Source: Mycolicibacterium sp. MU0050
Lineage (GTDB): Bacteria > Actinomycetota > Actinomycetes > Mycobacteriales > Mycobacteriaceae
NCBI RefSeq assembly: GCF_963378085.1
Contig: NZ_OY726395.1
Coordinates: 1,054,001-1,118,000, forward strand
Reading direction: 5' to 3'
DNA: 64,000 nt
In this document: positions 16,090 to 27,090 of the stretch, in pieces
How the letters are laid out: every line of letters starts with the position of its first letter
Position numbering within the stretch: the first letter of the stretch is position 1
Position numbers and translations under genes: made by a program
The notes under the pieces: generated by a model
Told to the model about the DNA's origin: nothing
Seen by the model: only the letters and a program-made list of their open reading frames with translations
Databases searched by the model: none

Positions 16090-17496
16090 ATGCGGATCGC
16101 TCGGCACATCAGTGAACTCATCGGCAACACACCACTGGTTCGACTCAACTCGGTGGTGCCCGAGGGCGCCGGCACAGTGGTGGCCAAGATCGAATATCTC
16201 AACCCCGGCGGCAGCTCCAAGGACCGGATTGCCATCAAGATGATCGACGCCGCCGAGGCCAGCGGCGCGCTCAAACCCGGCGGCACCATCGTCGAGCCGA
16301 CCTCCGGCAACACCGGCGTCGGGCTGGCGCTGGTCGCCCAGCAACGCGGCTACAAGTGCATCTTCGTGTGCCCCGACAAGGTCAGCGAGGACAAGCAGGA
16401 CGTGCTGCGCGCCTACGGCGCGGAGGTCGTGGTCTGCCCGACCGCGGTCCCGCCGGAGCATCCGGACAGCTACTACAGCGTTTCCGACCGGCTTGTCGAG
16501 GAGATCGACGGCGCCTGGAAGCCAGACCAGTATTCGAACCAGATGGGCCCGGAAAGTCATTACGAGACAACGGGTCCGGAGATCTGGGCGGACACCGACG
16601 GCAAGATCACCCATTTCGTGGCCGGCGTCGGAACCGGCGGGACGATCACCGGCGCGGGCCGCTACCTCAAAGAGGTGTCGCAGGACCGCGAGGGTGGCCC
16701 CGTCAAGGTCGTCGGCGCCGACCCGGAAGGCTCGGTGTATTCGGGCGGCACCGGCCGGCCCTACCTGGTCGAGGGCGTCGGCGAGGACTTCTGGCCCAAG
16801 GCCTACGACCCCAAGGTTCCGCACGAGATCATCGCGGTGTCCGACGCCGATTCCTTCGAGATGACGCGTCGGCTCGCCCGCGAGGAGGCGCTGCTGGTCG
16901 GCGGCTCCTGCGGCATGGCCGTGGTGGCGGCCATCGAGGTGGCGGTCAAGGCCGGTCCCGACTCGCTGGTGGTCGTGCTGCTGCCCGACGGCGGGCGCGG
17001 CTACCTGTCGAAGATCTTCAACGACGAGTGGATGTCGTCCTACGGATTCCTGCGCGAGCGGCTCGACGGTTCGACGAACGAACCCACCGTGGGCGACGTG
17101 CTGCGCGGCAAGTCCGGCTTGCTGCCGGCGCTGGTGCACACCCACCCGTCGGAAACCGTGCGCGACGCCATCAACATCCTGCGCGAGTACGGCGTCTCGC
17201 AGATGCCGGTCGTTGGGGCCGAACCGCCCGTGATGGCCGGCGAGGTAGCCGGCAGCGTCTCCGAGCGGGAACTGCTCTCGGCGGTCTTCGAGGGACGCGC
17301 GCATCTGGCGGACGCGGTGGCCAAGCACATGAGCCCCGCGCTGCCGCTGGTGGGCGCCGGCGAGTTGGCGACCTCGGCGGCGAAGGCGTTGCGCGAATTT
17401 GACGCGGTGATGGTGGTCGAGGACGGCAAACCGGCCGGCGTGCTGACCCGCAGTGACCTGTTGGGCTTCCTCTCCGACAGCGGTTCGCGTCGGTAA
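16090..17496 (+). CDS. cbs: Cystathionine beta-synthase
   Basis: 468 residues. The N-terminal PLP fold-type II domain has the Schiff-base lysine K44 (G-S-S-K-D-R) and the phosphate loop G-T-G-G-T-I-T-G. The C-terminal ~130 residues form a CBS-domain pair (from about 335). The heme-binding extension of the animal enzyme is absent. It condenses serine (or O-acetylserine) with homocysteine to cystathionine. Together with the nearby metB it forms the transsulfuration pair, separated only by pra. Ortholog of Rv1077. GGAGGC precedes the ATG. Confidence 0.93.
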   Translation: MRIARHISELIGNTPLVRLNSVVPEGAGTVVAKIEYLNPGGSSKDRIAIKMIDAAEASGALKPGGTIVEPTSGNTGVGLALVAQQRGYKCIFVCPDKVSEDKQDVLRAYGAEVVVCPTAVPPEHPDSYYSVSDRLVEEIDGAWKPDQYSNQMGPESHYETTGPEIWADTDGKITHFVAGVGTGGTITGAGRYLKEVSQDREGGPVKVVGADPEGSVYSGGTGRPYLVEGVGEDFWPKAYDPKVPHEIIAVSDADSFEMTRRLAREEALLVGGSCGMAVVAAIEVAVKAGPDSLVVVLLPDGGRGYLSKIFNDEWMSSYGFLRERLDGSTNEPTVGDVLRGKSGLLPALVHTHPSETVRDAINILREYGVSQMPVVGAEPPVMAGEVAGSVSERELLSAVFEGRAHLADAVAKHMSPALPLVGAGELATSAAKALREFDAVMVVEDGKPAGVLTRSDLLGFLSDSGSRR

Positions 17497-17512
17497 GCGG
17501 ACACGCTCGATT

Positions 17513-17530
17513 GGCCCGCTCTCGCGGGCC
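17513..17530 (+). terminator. Short GC hairpin after cbs
   Basis: GGCCCGC-TCTC-GCGGGCC, a perfect 7-bp stem with a 4-base loop, 17 bases past the cbs stop, followed by GTTCTC rather than a long T-run. Probable terminator. Confidence 0.5.
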
Positions 17531-17586
17531 GTTCTCCGGTAGCGTTAGGCCGTTTTGGTAGCAAATTTCATACTGGAAGGCGCTTC

Positions 17587-18546
17587 ATGACCGAAAATCC
17601 GCCACCCCCGCCGGGCGGTTACCCGCCGCCCCCACCGGACGGCGGCTACCCGCCGCCTCCGAGCAACTCTCCGCCCCCGCCGGCAGGCGGATATCCGCCA
17701 CCGCCGTCGTCGGGCAGCGTTCCGCCCCCGCCGCCCGGCGGGTACCCGGAACCGCCCCAGTTCGGCGCCTATCCTCCGGCGCCCGGCTTCGGTCCGCAGC
17801 CCTTCAGCGTCGGCGACGGGCTGACCTGGGCCTGGCAGAAGTTCAGCAAGAACGCCTTGCCGCTGGTGGTCGTGACCCTGATCGCGCTCGTGCTGGTCAG
17901 CGTGGTGTCGATGATCTTCCAGAGCCTGTCGATGGCGGTCTCGCCCGGCTCGGCCGAATACGACTCCTACGACACCGGTTTCGACTTCTCGGCGACGGCC
18001 GACCTCAGCTCGACCGGCATCGTGGTGATGCTGATCGGCTATCTGGTGCTGCTCGTGGTGGGCGCGGCTGTCACCTCGGCCTACCTGGTGGGCATCTTCG
18101 ACATTGCCAACGGCCGGCAAGTGGAAATCAGTTCGTTCTTCCGTCCGCAGCGCATCGGGGCGTTCGCCGTCCTGAGCCTGTTGGTGGGGATCGCCACCGG
18201 GGTCACCGTGTTGGTGTGCACGTTCCTGTTGAGCATGGTCTCGCCCGTCCTGGGGATCCTCGGAATCCTTCCGGGTCTGGTGGTGTCCATCCTCCTGCTG
18301 TTCTCCACGTTGGCGTTGCTCGACCGCAACCTGCGCCCCGTCGACGCGATGAAGTTCAGCTTTGAGCTGGTGAAGAACAACTTCGGCACGGTGCTGCTGG
18401 TCTGGCTTCTCACCATCCTGCTGGCGATCGTCGGCGTGCTGCTGTGCTTCGTCGGGTTGTTGGTCGCGGCGCCGGTCATCATGCTGCTCGAGGTCTACAC
18501 CTATCGCCGTCTCAGCGGCGGGGAGGTTGCCCCCGCGCTGCCATGA
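17587..18546 (+). CDS. pra: Proline-rich antigen homolog, membrane protein (Pra-like)
   Basis: 319 residues. The first ~75 residues are repeats of P-P-P-P-G-G-Y type. A F-x-V-G-D-G-L-T-W-A-W-Q-K-F motif and then about six hydrophobic helices follow (from residue 92, 145, 195, 225, 250, 275). Order corresponds to Rv1078 (pra), but this protein is longer and has a larger helical domain. The Pro/Gly tract probably lies in the cytosol and may mediate protein contacts, and the membrane domain resembles transporter-like DUF families. ATG 17587 follows TGGAAGG. Function unknown. Confidence 0.75.
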   Translation: MTENPPPPPGGYPPPPPDGGYPPPPSNSPPPPAGGYPPPPSSGSVPPPPPGGYPEPPQFGAYPPAPGFGPQPFSVGDGLTWAWQKFSKNALPLVVVTLIALVLVSVVSMIFQSLSMAVSPGSAEYDSYDTGFDFSATADLSSTGIVVMLIGYLVLLVVGAAVTSAYLVGIFDIANGRQVEISSFFRPQRIGAFAVLSLLVGIATGVTVLVCTFLLSMVSPVLGILGILPGLVVSILLLFSTLALLDRNLRPVDAMKFSFELVKNNFGTVLLVWLLTILLAIVGVLLCFVGLLVAAPVIMLLEVYTYRRLSGGEVAPALP

Positions 18547-18560
18547 GCGCTTGACACGGT

Positions 18561-18586
18561 CGAGGCGTCACCGCGGTGGCGCCTCG
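18561..18586 (+). terminator. GC-rich palindrome between pra and metB
   Basis: CGAGGCGTCACC-GCGGTGGCGCCTCG is self-complementary apart from one G.T pair. A second hairpin (CGCTCCGC...GCGGAGCG) follows at about 18599-18622. No T-run. Probable terminator of pra. Confidence 0.45.
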
Positions 18587-18636
18587 ACTGCGTCCTCCGC
18601 GCTCCGCTGGCTCCGCGGAGCGCTGCGTCACCCGAC

Positions 18637-18642
18637 TAGGCT
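18637..18642 (+). promoter_or_regulatory. -10 element of metB, leaderless
   Basis: TAGGCT, 7 bases before the metB ATG; no Shine-Dalgarno is present. The same hexamer and spacing occur before glyA and ispH. Confidence 0.45.
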
Positions 18643-18649
18643 TGAACTT

Positions 18650-19825
18650 ATGAGCGAGCAACGTAGTCAGGCCGACGCGCACTCCTGGCAGGGGCTGGCC
18701 ACCCGCGCCATTCACGCCGGATACCGGCCGGACCCGGCGACCGGGGCGGTCAACGCCCCCATCTTCGCCAGTTCGACGTTCGCCCAGGACGGTGTCGGCG
18801 GACTGCGCGGTGGATTCGAATACGCCCGTACCGGCAACCCCACCCGAGCGGCGCTGGAGGCGCAACTGGCCGCGGTCGAAGGCGGCACCTTCGGCCGGGC
18901 CTTCGCCTCGGGCATGGCCGCCACTGACTGTGTGCTGCGTGCGGTGCTGCGTCCCGGCGACCACGTCGTCATCCCCGACGACGCCTACGGCGGCACGTTC
19001 CGGCTGATCGACAAGGTGTTCACCCAGTGGGGCATCACCCACACGCCGGTGTCGCTGTCGGACCCGGACGCGGTGCGTGCCGCGCTGACGCCGCAGACCC
19101 GGCTGATCTGGATCGAGACGCCCACCAACCCCCTGCTGTCGATCGCCGACATCGAGGCGCTGTCGGCCATCGCCGCCGAGAACGGCGCGAAAGTCCTGGT
19201 GGACAACACCTTTGCCTCGCCCGCTCTGCAGCAGCCGTTGGCGCTGGGCGCGCACATCGTGTTGCACTCGACCACCAAGTACATCGGCGGACACTCCGAC
19301 GTGGTCGGCGGCGCCCTGGTGACCGACGACGAGGAATTGGATTCCGCCTTCGCGTTCCTGCAGAACGGTGCGGGTGCGGTGCCGGGCCCGTTCGACGCGT
19401 ACCTGACCATGCGCGGGTTGAAGACGCTGGTGCTGCGGATGCAACGGCATTCCGAAAATGCCGCCGCGGTGGCCGATTTCCTCGCCGAGCATCCCGAGGT
19501 CGACAGGGTCTACTACCCAGGCCGCCCCGATCACCCCGGCCATGAGGTCGCCGCGCGGCAGATGTCGGGCTTCGGCGGCATGATCTCGATCCGCATGCGC
19601 GGCGGCATCGAGGCCGCCCGCCGGCTCTGCGCCAGAACCGAACTCTTCATCCTGGCCGAGTCGCTGGGCGGGGTGGAGTCGCTCATCGAGCATCCGGGCG
19701 CGATGACGCACGCCTCCACGGCGGGTTCGCAGCTCGAGGTGCCCGAGGATCTGGTTCGGCTGTCGGTGGGTATCGAGGACGTCGGCGACCTGATCGGTGA
19801 CCTGCAGCAGGCGTTGGAGGCCTGA
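18650..19825 (+). CDS. metB: Cystathionine gamma-synthase
   Basis: 391 residues of the Cys/Met-metabolism PLP family. The PLP lysine is K210 in H-S-T-T-K-Y-I-G-G-H. The substrate-phosphate region G-F-E-Y-A-R-T-G-N-P-T is at 55-66, and the C-terminal signature L-A-E-S-L-G-G-V-E-S-L is present. It makes cystathionine from O-acyl-homoserine and cysteine; some members also act as gamma-lyases. Ortholog of Rv1079 and pathway partner of cbs. ATG 18650 was chosen over the upstream frame because it matches the family start and follows a -10 hexamer. Confidence 0.92.
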   Translation: MSEQRSQADAHSWQGLATRAIHAGYRPDPATGAVNAPIFASSTFAQDGVGGLRGGFEYARTGNPTRAALEAQLAAVEGGTFGRAFASGMAATDCVLRAVLRPGDHVVIPDDAYGGTFRLIDKVFTQWGITHTPVSLSDPDAVRAALTPQTRLIWIETPTNPLLSIADIEALSAIAAENGAKVLVDNTFASPALQQPLALGAHIVLHSTTKYIGGHSDVVGGALVTDDEELDSAFAFLQNGAGAVPGPFDAYLTMRGLKTLVLRMQRHSENAAAVADFLAEHPEVDRVYYPGRPDHPGHEVAARQMSGFGGMISIRMRGGIEAARRLCARTELFILAESLGGVESLIEHPGAMTHASTAGSQLEVPEDLVRLSVGIEDVGDLIGDLQQALEA

Positions 19826-19831
19826 GGCTTC

Positions 19832-20491
19832 TCAGCGCAGCGCCGCACGCACCGTCGCGGCCACCACGGCCAGGTTCACCTCGGCCAGGTCGCTGTCGGC
19901 GGCAACCCAACTGCCGCTGGCGATTTCAGCGGCCCGCTGCCACACCCACCGTCGGGCGCGGTCATCGAACGACAGCAGTTCGTCGAGGCCGCCGACGGTG
20001 TGCAACAGGGTGATCACCGCGGCGGTCGCCGGGGCGGGTTCGGTGCCGGTGATCAGAACCCGCAGCAGCTGCGACCGCACCCGCGCCGCTCGGTTCCGGT
20101 CCGTCAGCAGCCAGGCATAATCGCGGCGAAACCGCTTGGTGTACAGCGGCGTTCGTCTCAGCAGGCCGGCGTACTCCAGCTGGTCCAGCAGCCGGGTTTC
20201 GACGTCGCGCTGCAGCTTGGCGACGGCGGATTTCGCGGTGCGCGGCTTGCGTGCCAGTCGTTGCCACGCCCAGCCCGAGGTGGGATCGCCGTCGTCGGGA
20301 CCCACAAGGGCTATCAGCCGGCCCTCGGGCACCGGCTCGCCGGGCGCGGCCGGCCGCAGCCGCCACTGGTAGGCGAGGTCCAGCAGCACCGCCCCGGCCA
20401 GCACGCGGCGGCGCCGGGACGGGTCGAGAGCCGGCTGCGCCGAGGCGTTGTCCAACAGCAGCAACAGCAGCTCCTCGGCGATGGCGGGCAT
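19832..20491 (-). CDS. GPP34 (GOLPH3/Vps74-like) family protein
   Basis: 219 residues from ATG 20491. The opening A-E-E-L-L-L-L-L-L-D, the later L-A-G-A-V-L-L-D-L and L-D-Q-L-E-Y-A-G-L-L-R, and the overall helical pattern match the GPP34 fold. In eukaryotes this family binds phosphatidylinositol-4-phosphate and recruits glycosyltransferases. In actinomycetes the role is unknown, though membrane-lipid binding is likely. It follows greA on the minus strand (46 bases apart). It is not part of the M. tuberculosis order here, so it may be an insertion into the backbone. Confidence 0.8.
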   Translation of the reverse strand: MPAIAEELLLLLLDNASAQPALDPSRRRRVLAGAVLLDLAYQWRLRPAAPGEPVPEGRLIALVGPDDGDPTSGWAWQRLARKPRTAKSAVAKLQRDVETRLLDQLEYAGLLRRTPLYTKRFRRDYAWLLTDRNRAARVRSQLLRVLITGTEPAPATAAVITLLHTVGGLDELLSFDDRARRWVWQRAAEIASGSWVAADSDLAEVNLAVVAATVRAALR

Positions 20492-20537
20492 GCGGCGAGG
20501 GTGCTTTCTACGGACGCGTCGGACGCCCGCGGGTGGA

Positions 20538-21032
20538 TCAGCCCCGGTACGGCTCGGCGCTGACCAGCGTGACCTTGACGGTGTTGCCGTTGGGCACGGT
20601 GTAGGTGCGGGTCTCGCCGACCTTGGCTTCGAGCAAGGCGCCACCGAGCGGGGAGCTCGGCGAGTAGACCTCGAGCTCACCGTCGTTGACGCCCTGCTCG
20701 CGGGTGCCGATCAGGAAGGTCTCGGTGTCCGACTCGTCGCCGTCGTAGAACACCTTGACCACCGAGCCGGGCAGCGCGACACCGGACTGGGTGGGCGTCT
20801 CGCCGACCTTGGCGGTGCTCAGCAGGTCCTGCAGCTGGCGGATCCGGGCCTCCTGCTGCCCCTGCTCCTCGCGGGCGGCGTGGTAGCCACCGTTCTCGCG
20901 AAGGTCGCCCTCTTCGCGGCGGTCGTTGATCTCCGCGGCGATGACCGGGCGGTTGGCGATCAGCTGATCCAGCTCGGCCTTCAACCGGTCGTAGGACTCC
21001 TGCGTCAGCCAGGTGACGTCGATATCAGTCAT
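20538..21032 (-). CDS. greA: Transcription elongation factor GreA
   Basis: 164 residues. The N-terminal coiled coil includes [13 protein letters not shown] and the tip residues [13 protein letters not shown] (acidic pair that enters the RNA-polymerase secondary channel). A C-terminal FKBP-like domain ends S-P-L-G-G-A-L-L. It stimulates transcript cleavage by backtracked polymerase. ATG 21032 follows GAGGAG, matching Rv1080c. The 714-base open frame upstream is spurious. Confidence 0.95.
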   Translation of the reverse strand: MTDIDVTWLTQESYDRLKAELDQLIANRPVIAAEINDRREEGDLRENGGYHAAREEQGQQEARIRQLQDLLSTAKVGETPTQSGVALPGSVVKVFYDGDESDTETFLIGTREQGVNDGELEVYSPSSPLGGALLEAKVGETRTYTVPNGNTVKVTLVSAEPYRG

Positions 21033-21153
21033 GTGGTCGCGCTCCTCGAGTTGTTGGTCCGCGCTATACGCGTTGGCAGTCTGCCTGTCGTGGCTGCCGG
21101 GCTTCCGCGTGTATTGCCGTCTCAGAGCGGCGGTAGTCGCGCTAAAGAAGCAA

Positions 21154-21181
21154 TACACGGTCCCAGCAGGAACCGTGTATG
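21154..21181. promoter_or_regulatory. Inverted repeat between Rv1081c homolog and greA
   Basis: ATACACGGT (21154-21162) and ACCGTGTAT (21173-21181), perfect 9-bp arms with a 10-base spacer, in the 243-base gap 5' of greA. It could be a terminator of the upstream DUF4307 gene or an operator for greA. A/T-rich tips and lack of T-run slightly favour an operator. The rest of the gap (21033-21275) shows no ORF. Confidence 0.4.
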
Positions 21182-21275
21182 TGTGAAGCATACCACTCGG
21201 GCGTCGATCGGGGTTCACGGTTGCGACCCCGCCGGTTGCCCGGCGGGTCACCGACGCGGCAGCGGCGTCAGGGGG

Positions 21276-21722
21276 TCACCACGGCGCCCGCAGGTAGCCG
21301 GGGATGTCGGTCCCGCAACCGTAGGCGTCGCCGACCACCGGCGGGCGACTGGTCTTGACCAGCGCGCTGACCTGCACCGTTTTGTCGGTCGACGGCGCGA
21401 CGAGCACCTCGCGGCGGCCGGTCTCGCTACCGTCGAGGGAGCGGCCCCGAACAATGCAGACCACCGGCTGCGACGGGTCCTGACGGGTGACGCTGAGCGT
21501 GACCTCGACGGTGCGATCGTCGATCAGCTCGAAGCTGGCGAGTTCGCCCTTCACCTCGCTGGTGCCCAACCGCTGGTAGCCCAGGTAGGCGATGAACAGG
21601 CCCAGCGCGACGACCAGCACCCCCAGCACGGCGATGACCGGACGGCTGGGGCCGCGGCGCGGTTTGCCGTACCGGGATTCCGGACGCGCGACGACGGCGG
21701 TGGGCTCGGATGGGTTCGCCAT
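21276..21722 (-). CDS. DUF4307 membrane-anchored protein (Rv1081c-like)
   Basis: 148 residues. A basic cytosolic N-terminus (about 27 residues), one transmembrane helix (28-50) and an extracytoplasmic beta-rich domain with cysteines in V-V-C-I-V and Y-G-C-G-T. Ortholog of Rv1081c. Divergent from mca. Function unknown. Confidence 0.82.
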   Translation of the reverse strand: MANPSEPTAVVARPESRYGKPRRGPSRPVIAVLGVLVVALGLFIAYLGYQRLGTSEVKGELASFELIDDRTVEVTLSVTRQDPSQPVVCIVRGRSLDGSETGRREVLVAPSTDKTVQVSALVKTSRPPVVGDAYGCGTDIPGYLRAPW

Positions 21723-21858
21723 AGGTGTGGGGTACGTCTCTGCTGGGGGATCGGGTGTCGGTGACCGATCCTCGGAATGGGATCATGGCCACCGACACTT
21801 GAGACTAATGCGTGCCCGACGCGGGCCGCGAACGCGACGAGAACGAGTAAGGCGCACG

Positions 21859-22737
21859 GTGACCAAACTGCGGCTGATGGCGGTGCACGCCCATCCGGAC
21901 GACGAGTCCAGTAAGGGTGCTGCCACCACCGCGCGTTACGCCGCCGAGGGCCATCGGGTGATGGTGGTGACACTGACCGGTGGCGAGCGCGGCGACATCC
22001 TGAACCCCGCGATGGACCTGCCGGACGTGCACGGCCGCATCGCCGAGATCCGCGTCGACGAGATGGCCAAGGCCGCCGAGATCCTCGGTGTCGAGCACAC
22101 CTGGCTGGGATACGTAGACTCGGGACTACCGGAAGGTGATCCGCTGCCCCCGCTGCCGGAAGGGTGTTTTGCGTTGGTGCCGCTCGAGGAAGCGACCGAG
22201 CGACTGGTCAGGGTGATCAGGGAGTTCCGCCCGCACGTCATGACCACCTACGACGAGAACGGCGGCTACCCCCATCCCGACCACATCCGCTGCCACCAGG
22301 TGTCGGTCGCGGCGTATGAGGCCGCCGGCGACCATCACCGGTTCCCGGACGCCGGGGAGCCCTGGAACGTCCTCAAGCTCTACTACAACCACGGCTTTCT
22401 GCGGCAGCGCATGCAGCTGCTGCAGGACGAGTTCGCCAACCACGGTCGCGTCGGCCCGTTCGAGAAGTGGCTCAAGCACTGGGACCCGGACAACGACGTG
22501 TTCGCCAAGCGGGTGACCACCCGGGTCGAATGCTCGGACTACTTCGAGCAGCGTGACGACGCCCTGCGCGCGCACGCCACCCAGATCGACCCGGCCGGCG
22601 ACTTCTTCACCGCCCCCATCGAATGGCAGCAGCGCCTCTGGCCCACCGAGGAGTTCGAGCTGGCGCGCTCGCGCGTGCCCGTGACGCTGCCGGAGACCGA
22701 TCTGTTCGCGGGGATCGAACCGGAGAACGAATCATGA
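21859..22737 (+). CDS. mca: Mycothiol S-conjugate amidase
   Basis: 292 residues from GTG 21859, preceded by AAGG. Zinc motif A-H-P-D-D-E-S near residues 9-15 and the third ligand in Y-P-H-P-D-H, as in the MshB/Mca LmbE fold. It cleaves mycothiol S-conjugates to a mercapturic acid and GlcN-Ins during detoxification in the cytosol. Ortholog of Rv1082. Its stop overlaps the next gene's ATG (ATGA), and the three downstream genes are tightly packed. Confidence 0.93.
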   Translation: MTKLRLMAVHAHPDDESSKGAATTARYAAEGHRVMVVTLTGGERGDILNPAMDLPDVHGRIAEIRVDEMAKAAEILGVEHTWLGYVDSGLPEGDPLPPLPEGCFALVPLEEATERLVRVIREFRPHVMTTYDENGGYPHPDHIRCHQVSVAAYEAAGDHHRFPDAGEPWNVLKLYYNHGFLRQRMQLLQDEFANHGRVGPFEKWLKHWDPDNDVFAKRVTTRVECSDYFEQRDDALRAHATQIDPAGDFFTAPIEWQQRLWPTEEFELARSRVPVTLPETDLFAGIEPENES

Positions 22738-23016
22738 CAACCGTGCTGCTTGCCGGAATGACGCTGCTGGCTCAGGAGGGACCGCGCAACACCGGTCCGG
22801 ACTTCGGAAAGGCCAGCCCGTTCGGACTGCTGATCGTGGTGCTGCTGCTCCTCGGCACCTTCGGGCTGGTGTGGTCGATGAACCGGCACCTCAAGAAGTT
22901 GCCGGAGTCCTTTGACCCCGAGCACCCCGAACCGGACCAGGCCGTCGACGAGGGCACCGCGGCGATCGGCATCGACATCACCGGGAAAACGCAGGACCCC
23001 GATCCTCGGGAGTCCG

Positions 23017-23036
<20 letters not shown>
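22734..23036 (+). CDS. Small single-span membrane protein (Rv1083-like)
   Basis: 100 residues starting within the mca stop (4-base overlap). One hydrophobic helix (about residues 28-46, [14 protein letters not shown]) and an acidic, Pro-rich cytosolic tail. Same position as Rv1083. No known domain. The last 20 bases overlap the next start. Confidence 0.75.
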
Positions 23037-25008
<1,972 letters not shown>

Positions 25009-25019
25009 CGTGGCCGCAC

Positions 25020-25385
25020 ATGAGCTTTGAGCCGGATCAGCTGAAGACCTTCGTCACTCGATACCTCGACACCGTGGTCAACGGCAGCGCCGAGGATGTC
25101 GCCGCGCTGTACGCCGAGGACGCCACGCTGGAGGATCCGGTCGGCGGCGGGGAGGTCCACATCGGTCGCCAGGCCATCGCCGGGTTCTACAAGAACACCG
25201 ACGGCGTCGAACTCAGCACCGAGCTGCTGTCTTTCCGCGCCGGCGGGCACGAGGCGGCGTTCGTCTTCGCGATCACGGTGGGCACCATGCGGATCGAGCC
25301 CATCGAGGTGATGACCTTCAACAGCGAGGGACTGATCACGTCGATGAAGGCCTACTGGGGCCCGGCCGACGTCACCCAGCAGTAA
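25020..25385 (+). CDS. Ketosteroid isomerase-like NTF2-fold protein
   Basis: 121 residues. The alignment to steroid delta-5-3-ketoisomerase is easy by eye: Y15 (R-Y-L-D) equals the catalytic-site Tyr16, D39 in L-E-D-P-V-G equals the general base Asp40, and C-terminal M-K-A-Y-W-G matches. The oxyanion-hole Asp (Asp103 of P. putida KSI) is Glu (E96, P-I-E-V-M). It may isomerise 3-keto-5-ene steroids, or be a related hydratase/isomerase. It lies 11 bases downstream of the YyaL gene, with which it is probably co-transcribed. Confidence 0.75.
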   Translation: MSFEPDQLKTFVTRYLDTVVNGSAEDVAALYAEDATLEDPVGGGEVHIGRQAIAGFYKNTDGVELSTELLSFRAGGHEAAFVFAITVGTMRIEPIEVMTFNSEGLITSMKAYWGPADVTQQ

Positions 25386-25392
25386 CACCTGA

Positions 25393-25456
25393 GGGCGCGA
25401 GCGCTCATCCTTGTACGCGAATTGCCTCCGATGCGTACAACGATGAGCGCTCGCCC
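25393..25456. terminator. Bidirectional terminator between convergent genes
   Basis: Long imperfect inverted repeat. The left arm starts GGGCGCGAGCGCTCAT and continues to TTGTACGC; the right arm is its complement, with a loop of about 14 bases. It lies 7 bases past the KSI-like stop and 9 before the hemolysin III stop, so it can end both transcripts. Confidence 0.7.
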
Positions 25457-25465
25457 AAGAGAAGC

Positions 25466-26218
25466 TCAGAACACCGCGAACCACATCGCGATGTAGTGGC
25501 AGACCGCCGCCACCGCGGTGCAGGCGTGGAAGAACTCGTGGTGGCCGAATGTCCGCGGCCACGGGTTCGGCCACTTCAGGGCGTAGAGCACGCCGCCGAT
25601 CGAATACAGTGCGCCGCCCACGATCAGCAGCACCACCGCGGCCACCCCGGCGCCGTGCATGATCGGCCCGATGAACCACGCCGCGACCCAGCCCAACAGG
25701 ATGTAGAGCGGCACCCCCACCCAACGTGGGGCCGCGGGCCACAGCAGCTTCAGCGCCACCCCGGCCAGCGCCCCGCCCCAGACGATCCAGAACAGCAGCC
25801 AGCCGTCGGTGTGCGGCAGGGCAAGCAGCGCGAACGGGGTGTAGCTGCCCGCGATGAAGACGAAGATCATCGAGTGGTCGAGCCGCTTCATCCATTTGCG
25901 GGCGGTCTCGGATTTCCAATTCACCCGGTGATAGACGCCGCTGACGGTGAACATCGCGACGCTGGTGAAGGTGTACAGCAAGGTGGCGATGCCGGCCCGG
26001 GTGGACTCCACCGACCACGACACCGCGACCAGGGTGATGCCCGCGATCGCGGCGACCACCGCGGAGTACACGTGAATCCAGCCGCGGGCGCGCGGTCTGC
26101 CGAGGAACTCGACGACACCGTCGACGACAGCCTCGGGAAAGTCCTCGGCCAAGTCGATTTGGGTGATCTCTTTGCGTCGGATTCCCTCGTCGGCCTTACC
26201 GCCGGGGGGAGCGCTCAT
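25466..26218 (-). CDS. Hemolysin III / PAQR-family membrane protein (Rv1085c-like)
   Basis: 250 residues with seven helices. The conserved PAQR residues are present: S-G-V-Y-H-R in helix 2, [17 protein letters not shown] in the centre, and G-H-H-E-F-F-H at the C-terminus. These His and Asp residues form the metal site of the superfamily (putative lipid hydrolase). Start ATG 26218. Ortholog of Rv1085c; divergent from the prenyl synthase. Confidence 0.88.
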   Translation of the reverse strand: MSAPPGGKADEGIRRKEITQIDLAEDFPEAVVDGVVEFLGRPRARGWIHVYSAVVAAIAGITLVAVSWSVESTRAGIATLLYTFTSVAMFTVSGVYHRVNWKSETARKWMKRLDHSMIFVFIAGSYTPFALLALPHTDGWLLFWIVWGGALAGVALKLLWPAAPRWVGVPLYILLGWVAAWFIGPIMHGAGVAAVVLLIVGGALYSIGGVLYALKWPNPWPRTFGHHEFFHACTAVAAVCHYIAMWFAVF

Positions 26219-26277
26219 GTCGTTCTCCGTATCGGCTCCAGCTGTCCGGATCGTGTGGGGTTCACCCCGCCTCACAG

Positions 26278-26283
26278 TAGTCT
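26278..26283 (+). promoter_or_regulatory. -10 element of the Z-prenyl synthase gene, leaderless
   Basis: TAGTCT, 8 bases before the GTG start at 26292, and no Shine-Dalgarno between them. Confidence 0.4.
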
Positions 26284-26291
26284 GATTTGTC

Positions 26292-27089
26292 GTGGACATC
26301 ATTCCCCCGCGACTCAAAGAGCCGGTGTACCGGCTGTATGAGATGCGGCTCAAGCACGACCTGAGGCGATCGCGCTCACAGTTGCCCCGCCACATCGCGG
26401 TGCTGTGCGACGGCAATCGACGATGGGCCCGGGACGCGGGGTATGACGACGTCAGCATCGGCTACCGGATGGGCGCGGCGAAGATCGCGGAGATGCTGCG
26501 CTGGTGTCAGCGGGCCGGCATCGAGATGACGACGGTGTACCTGTTGTCCACCGAGAACCTGCAGCGCGACCCCGCCGAACTGACCGCGCTCATCGAGATC
26601 ATCACCGAGGTGGTCGAGGAGATCTGCGCGCCGGCCAACCGATGGAGCGTGCGCACCGTCGGCGATCTGGGGCTGCTGGGCGACGAGACGGCCCGCCGGT
26701 TACGGCAGGCGGTCGACTCGACCAACGCGGCGTCGCAGGGCTGTTCGTTCCACGTCAACGTCGCCGTCGGTTACGGCGGTCGCCAGGAGATCGTCGAAGC
26801 GGTCCGCGCGTTGCTGTCCAAGGAGTTGGCCAACGGGGCCAGCGCCGAGGAACTGGTCGAGGCCGTCACCGTCGACGCCATCTCGGAAAACCTCTACACC
26901 TCCGGGCAGCCCGATCCGGACCTGGTGATCCGCACCTCCGGCGAGCAGCGGCTGTCCGGATTCCTGCTGTGGCAGAGCGCGTACTCGGAGATGTGGTTCA
27001 CCGAAGCGCACTGGCCGGAGTTCCGGCGCGTCGATTTCCTCCGCGCTCTGCGCGACTACTCCGCCCGGCATCGGCGCTTCGGGGTCTGA
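26292..27089 (+). CDS. Short-chain cis-prenyl diphosphate synthase (Z-FPP synthase-like)
   Basis: 265 residues of the UppS family. Substrate site: [11 protein letters not shown] near residue 40. Also T-V-Y-L-L-S-T-E-N and the C-terminal [19 protein letters not shown]. Synteny with Rv1086, the mycobacterial omega,E,Z/Z-farnesyl diphosphate synthase that starts decaprenyl phosphate synthesis. Start GTG 26292. It is followed after one base by a membrane-protein gene. Confidence 0.9.
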   Translation: MDIIPPRLKEPVYRLYEMRLKHDLRRSRSQLPRHIAVLCDGNRRWARDAGYDDVSIGYRMGAAKIAEMLRWCQRAGIEMTTVYLLSTENLQRDPAELTALIEIITEVVEEICAPANRWSVRTVGDLGLLGDETARRLRQAVDSTNAASQGCSFHVNVAVGYGGRQEIVEAVRALLSKELANGASAEELVEAVTVDAISENLYTSGQPDPDLVIRTSGEQRLSGFLLWQSAYSEMWFTEAHWPEFRRVDFLRALRDYSARHRRFGV

Positions 27090-27090
27090 A

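Noticed and set aside
14902..17328. 808-codon open frame on the minus strand
   Set aside because: Antisense to lipU and cbs, both of which have clear catalytic motifs; a product of high GC content.
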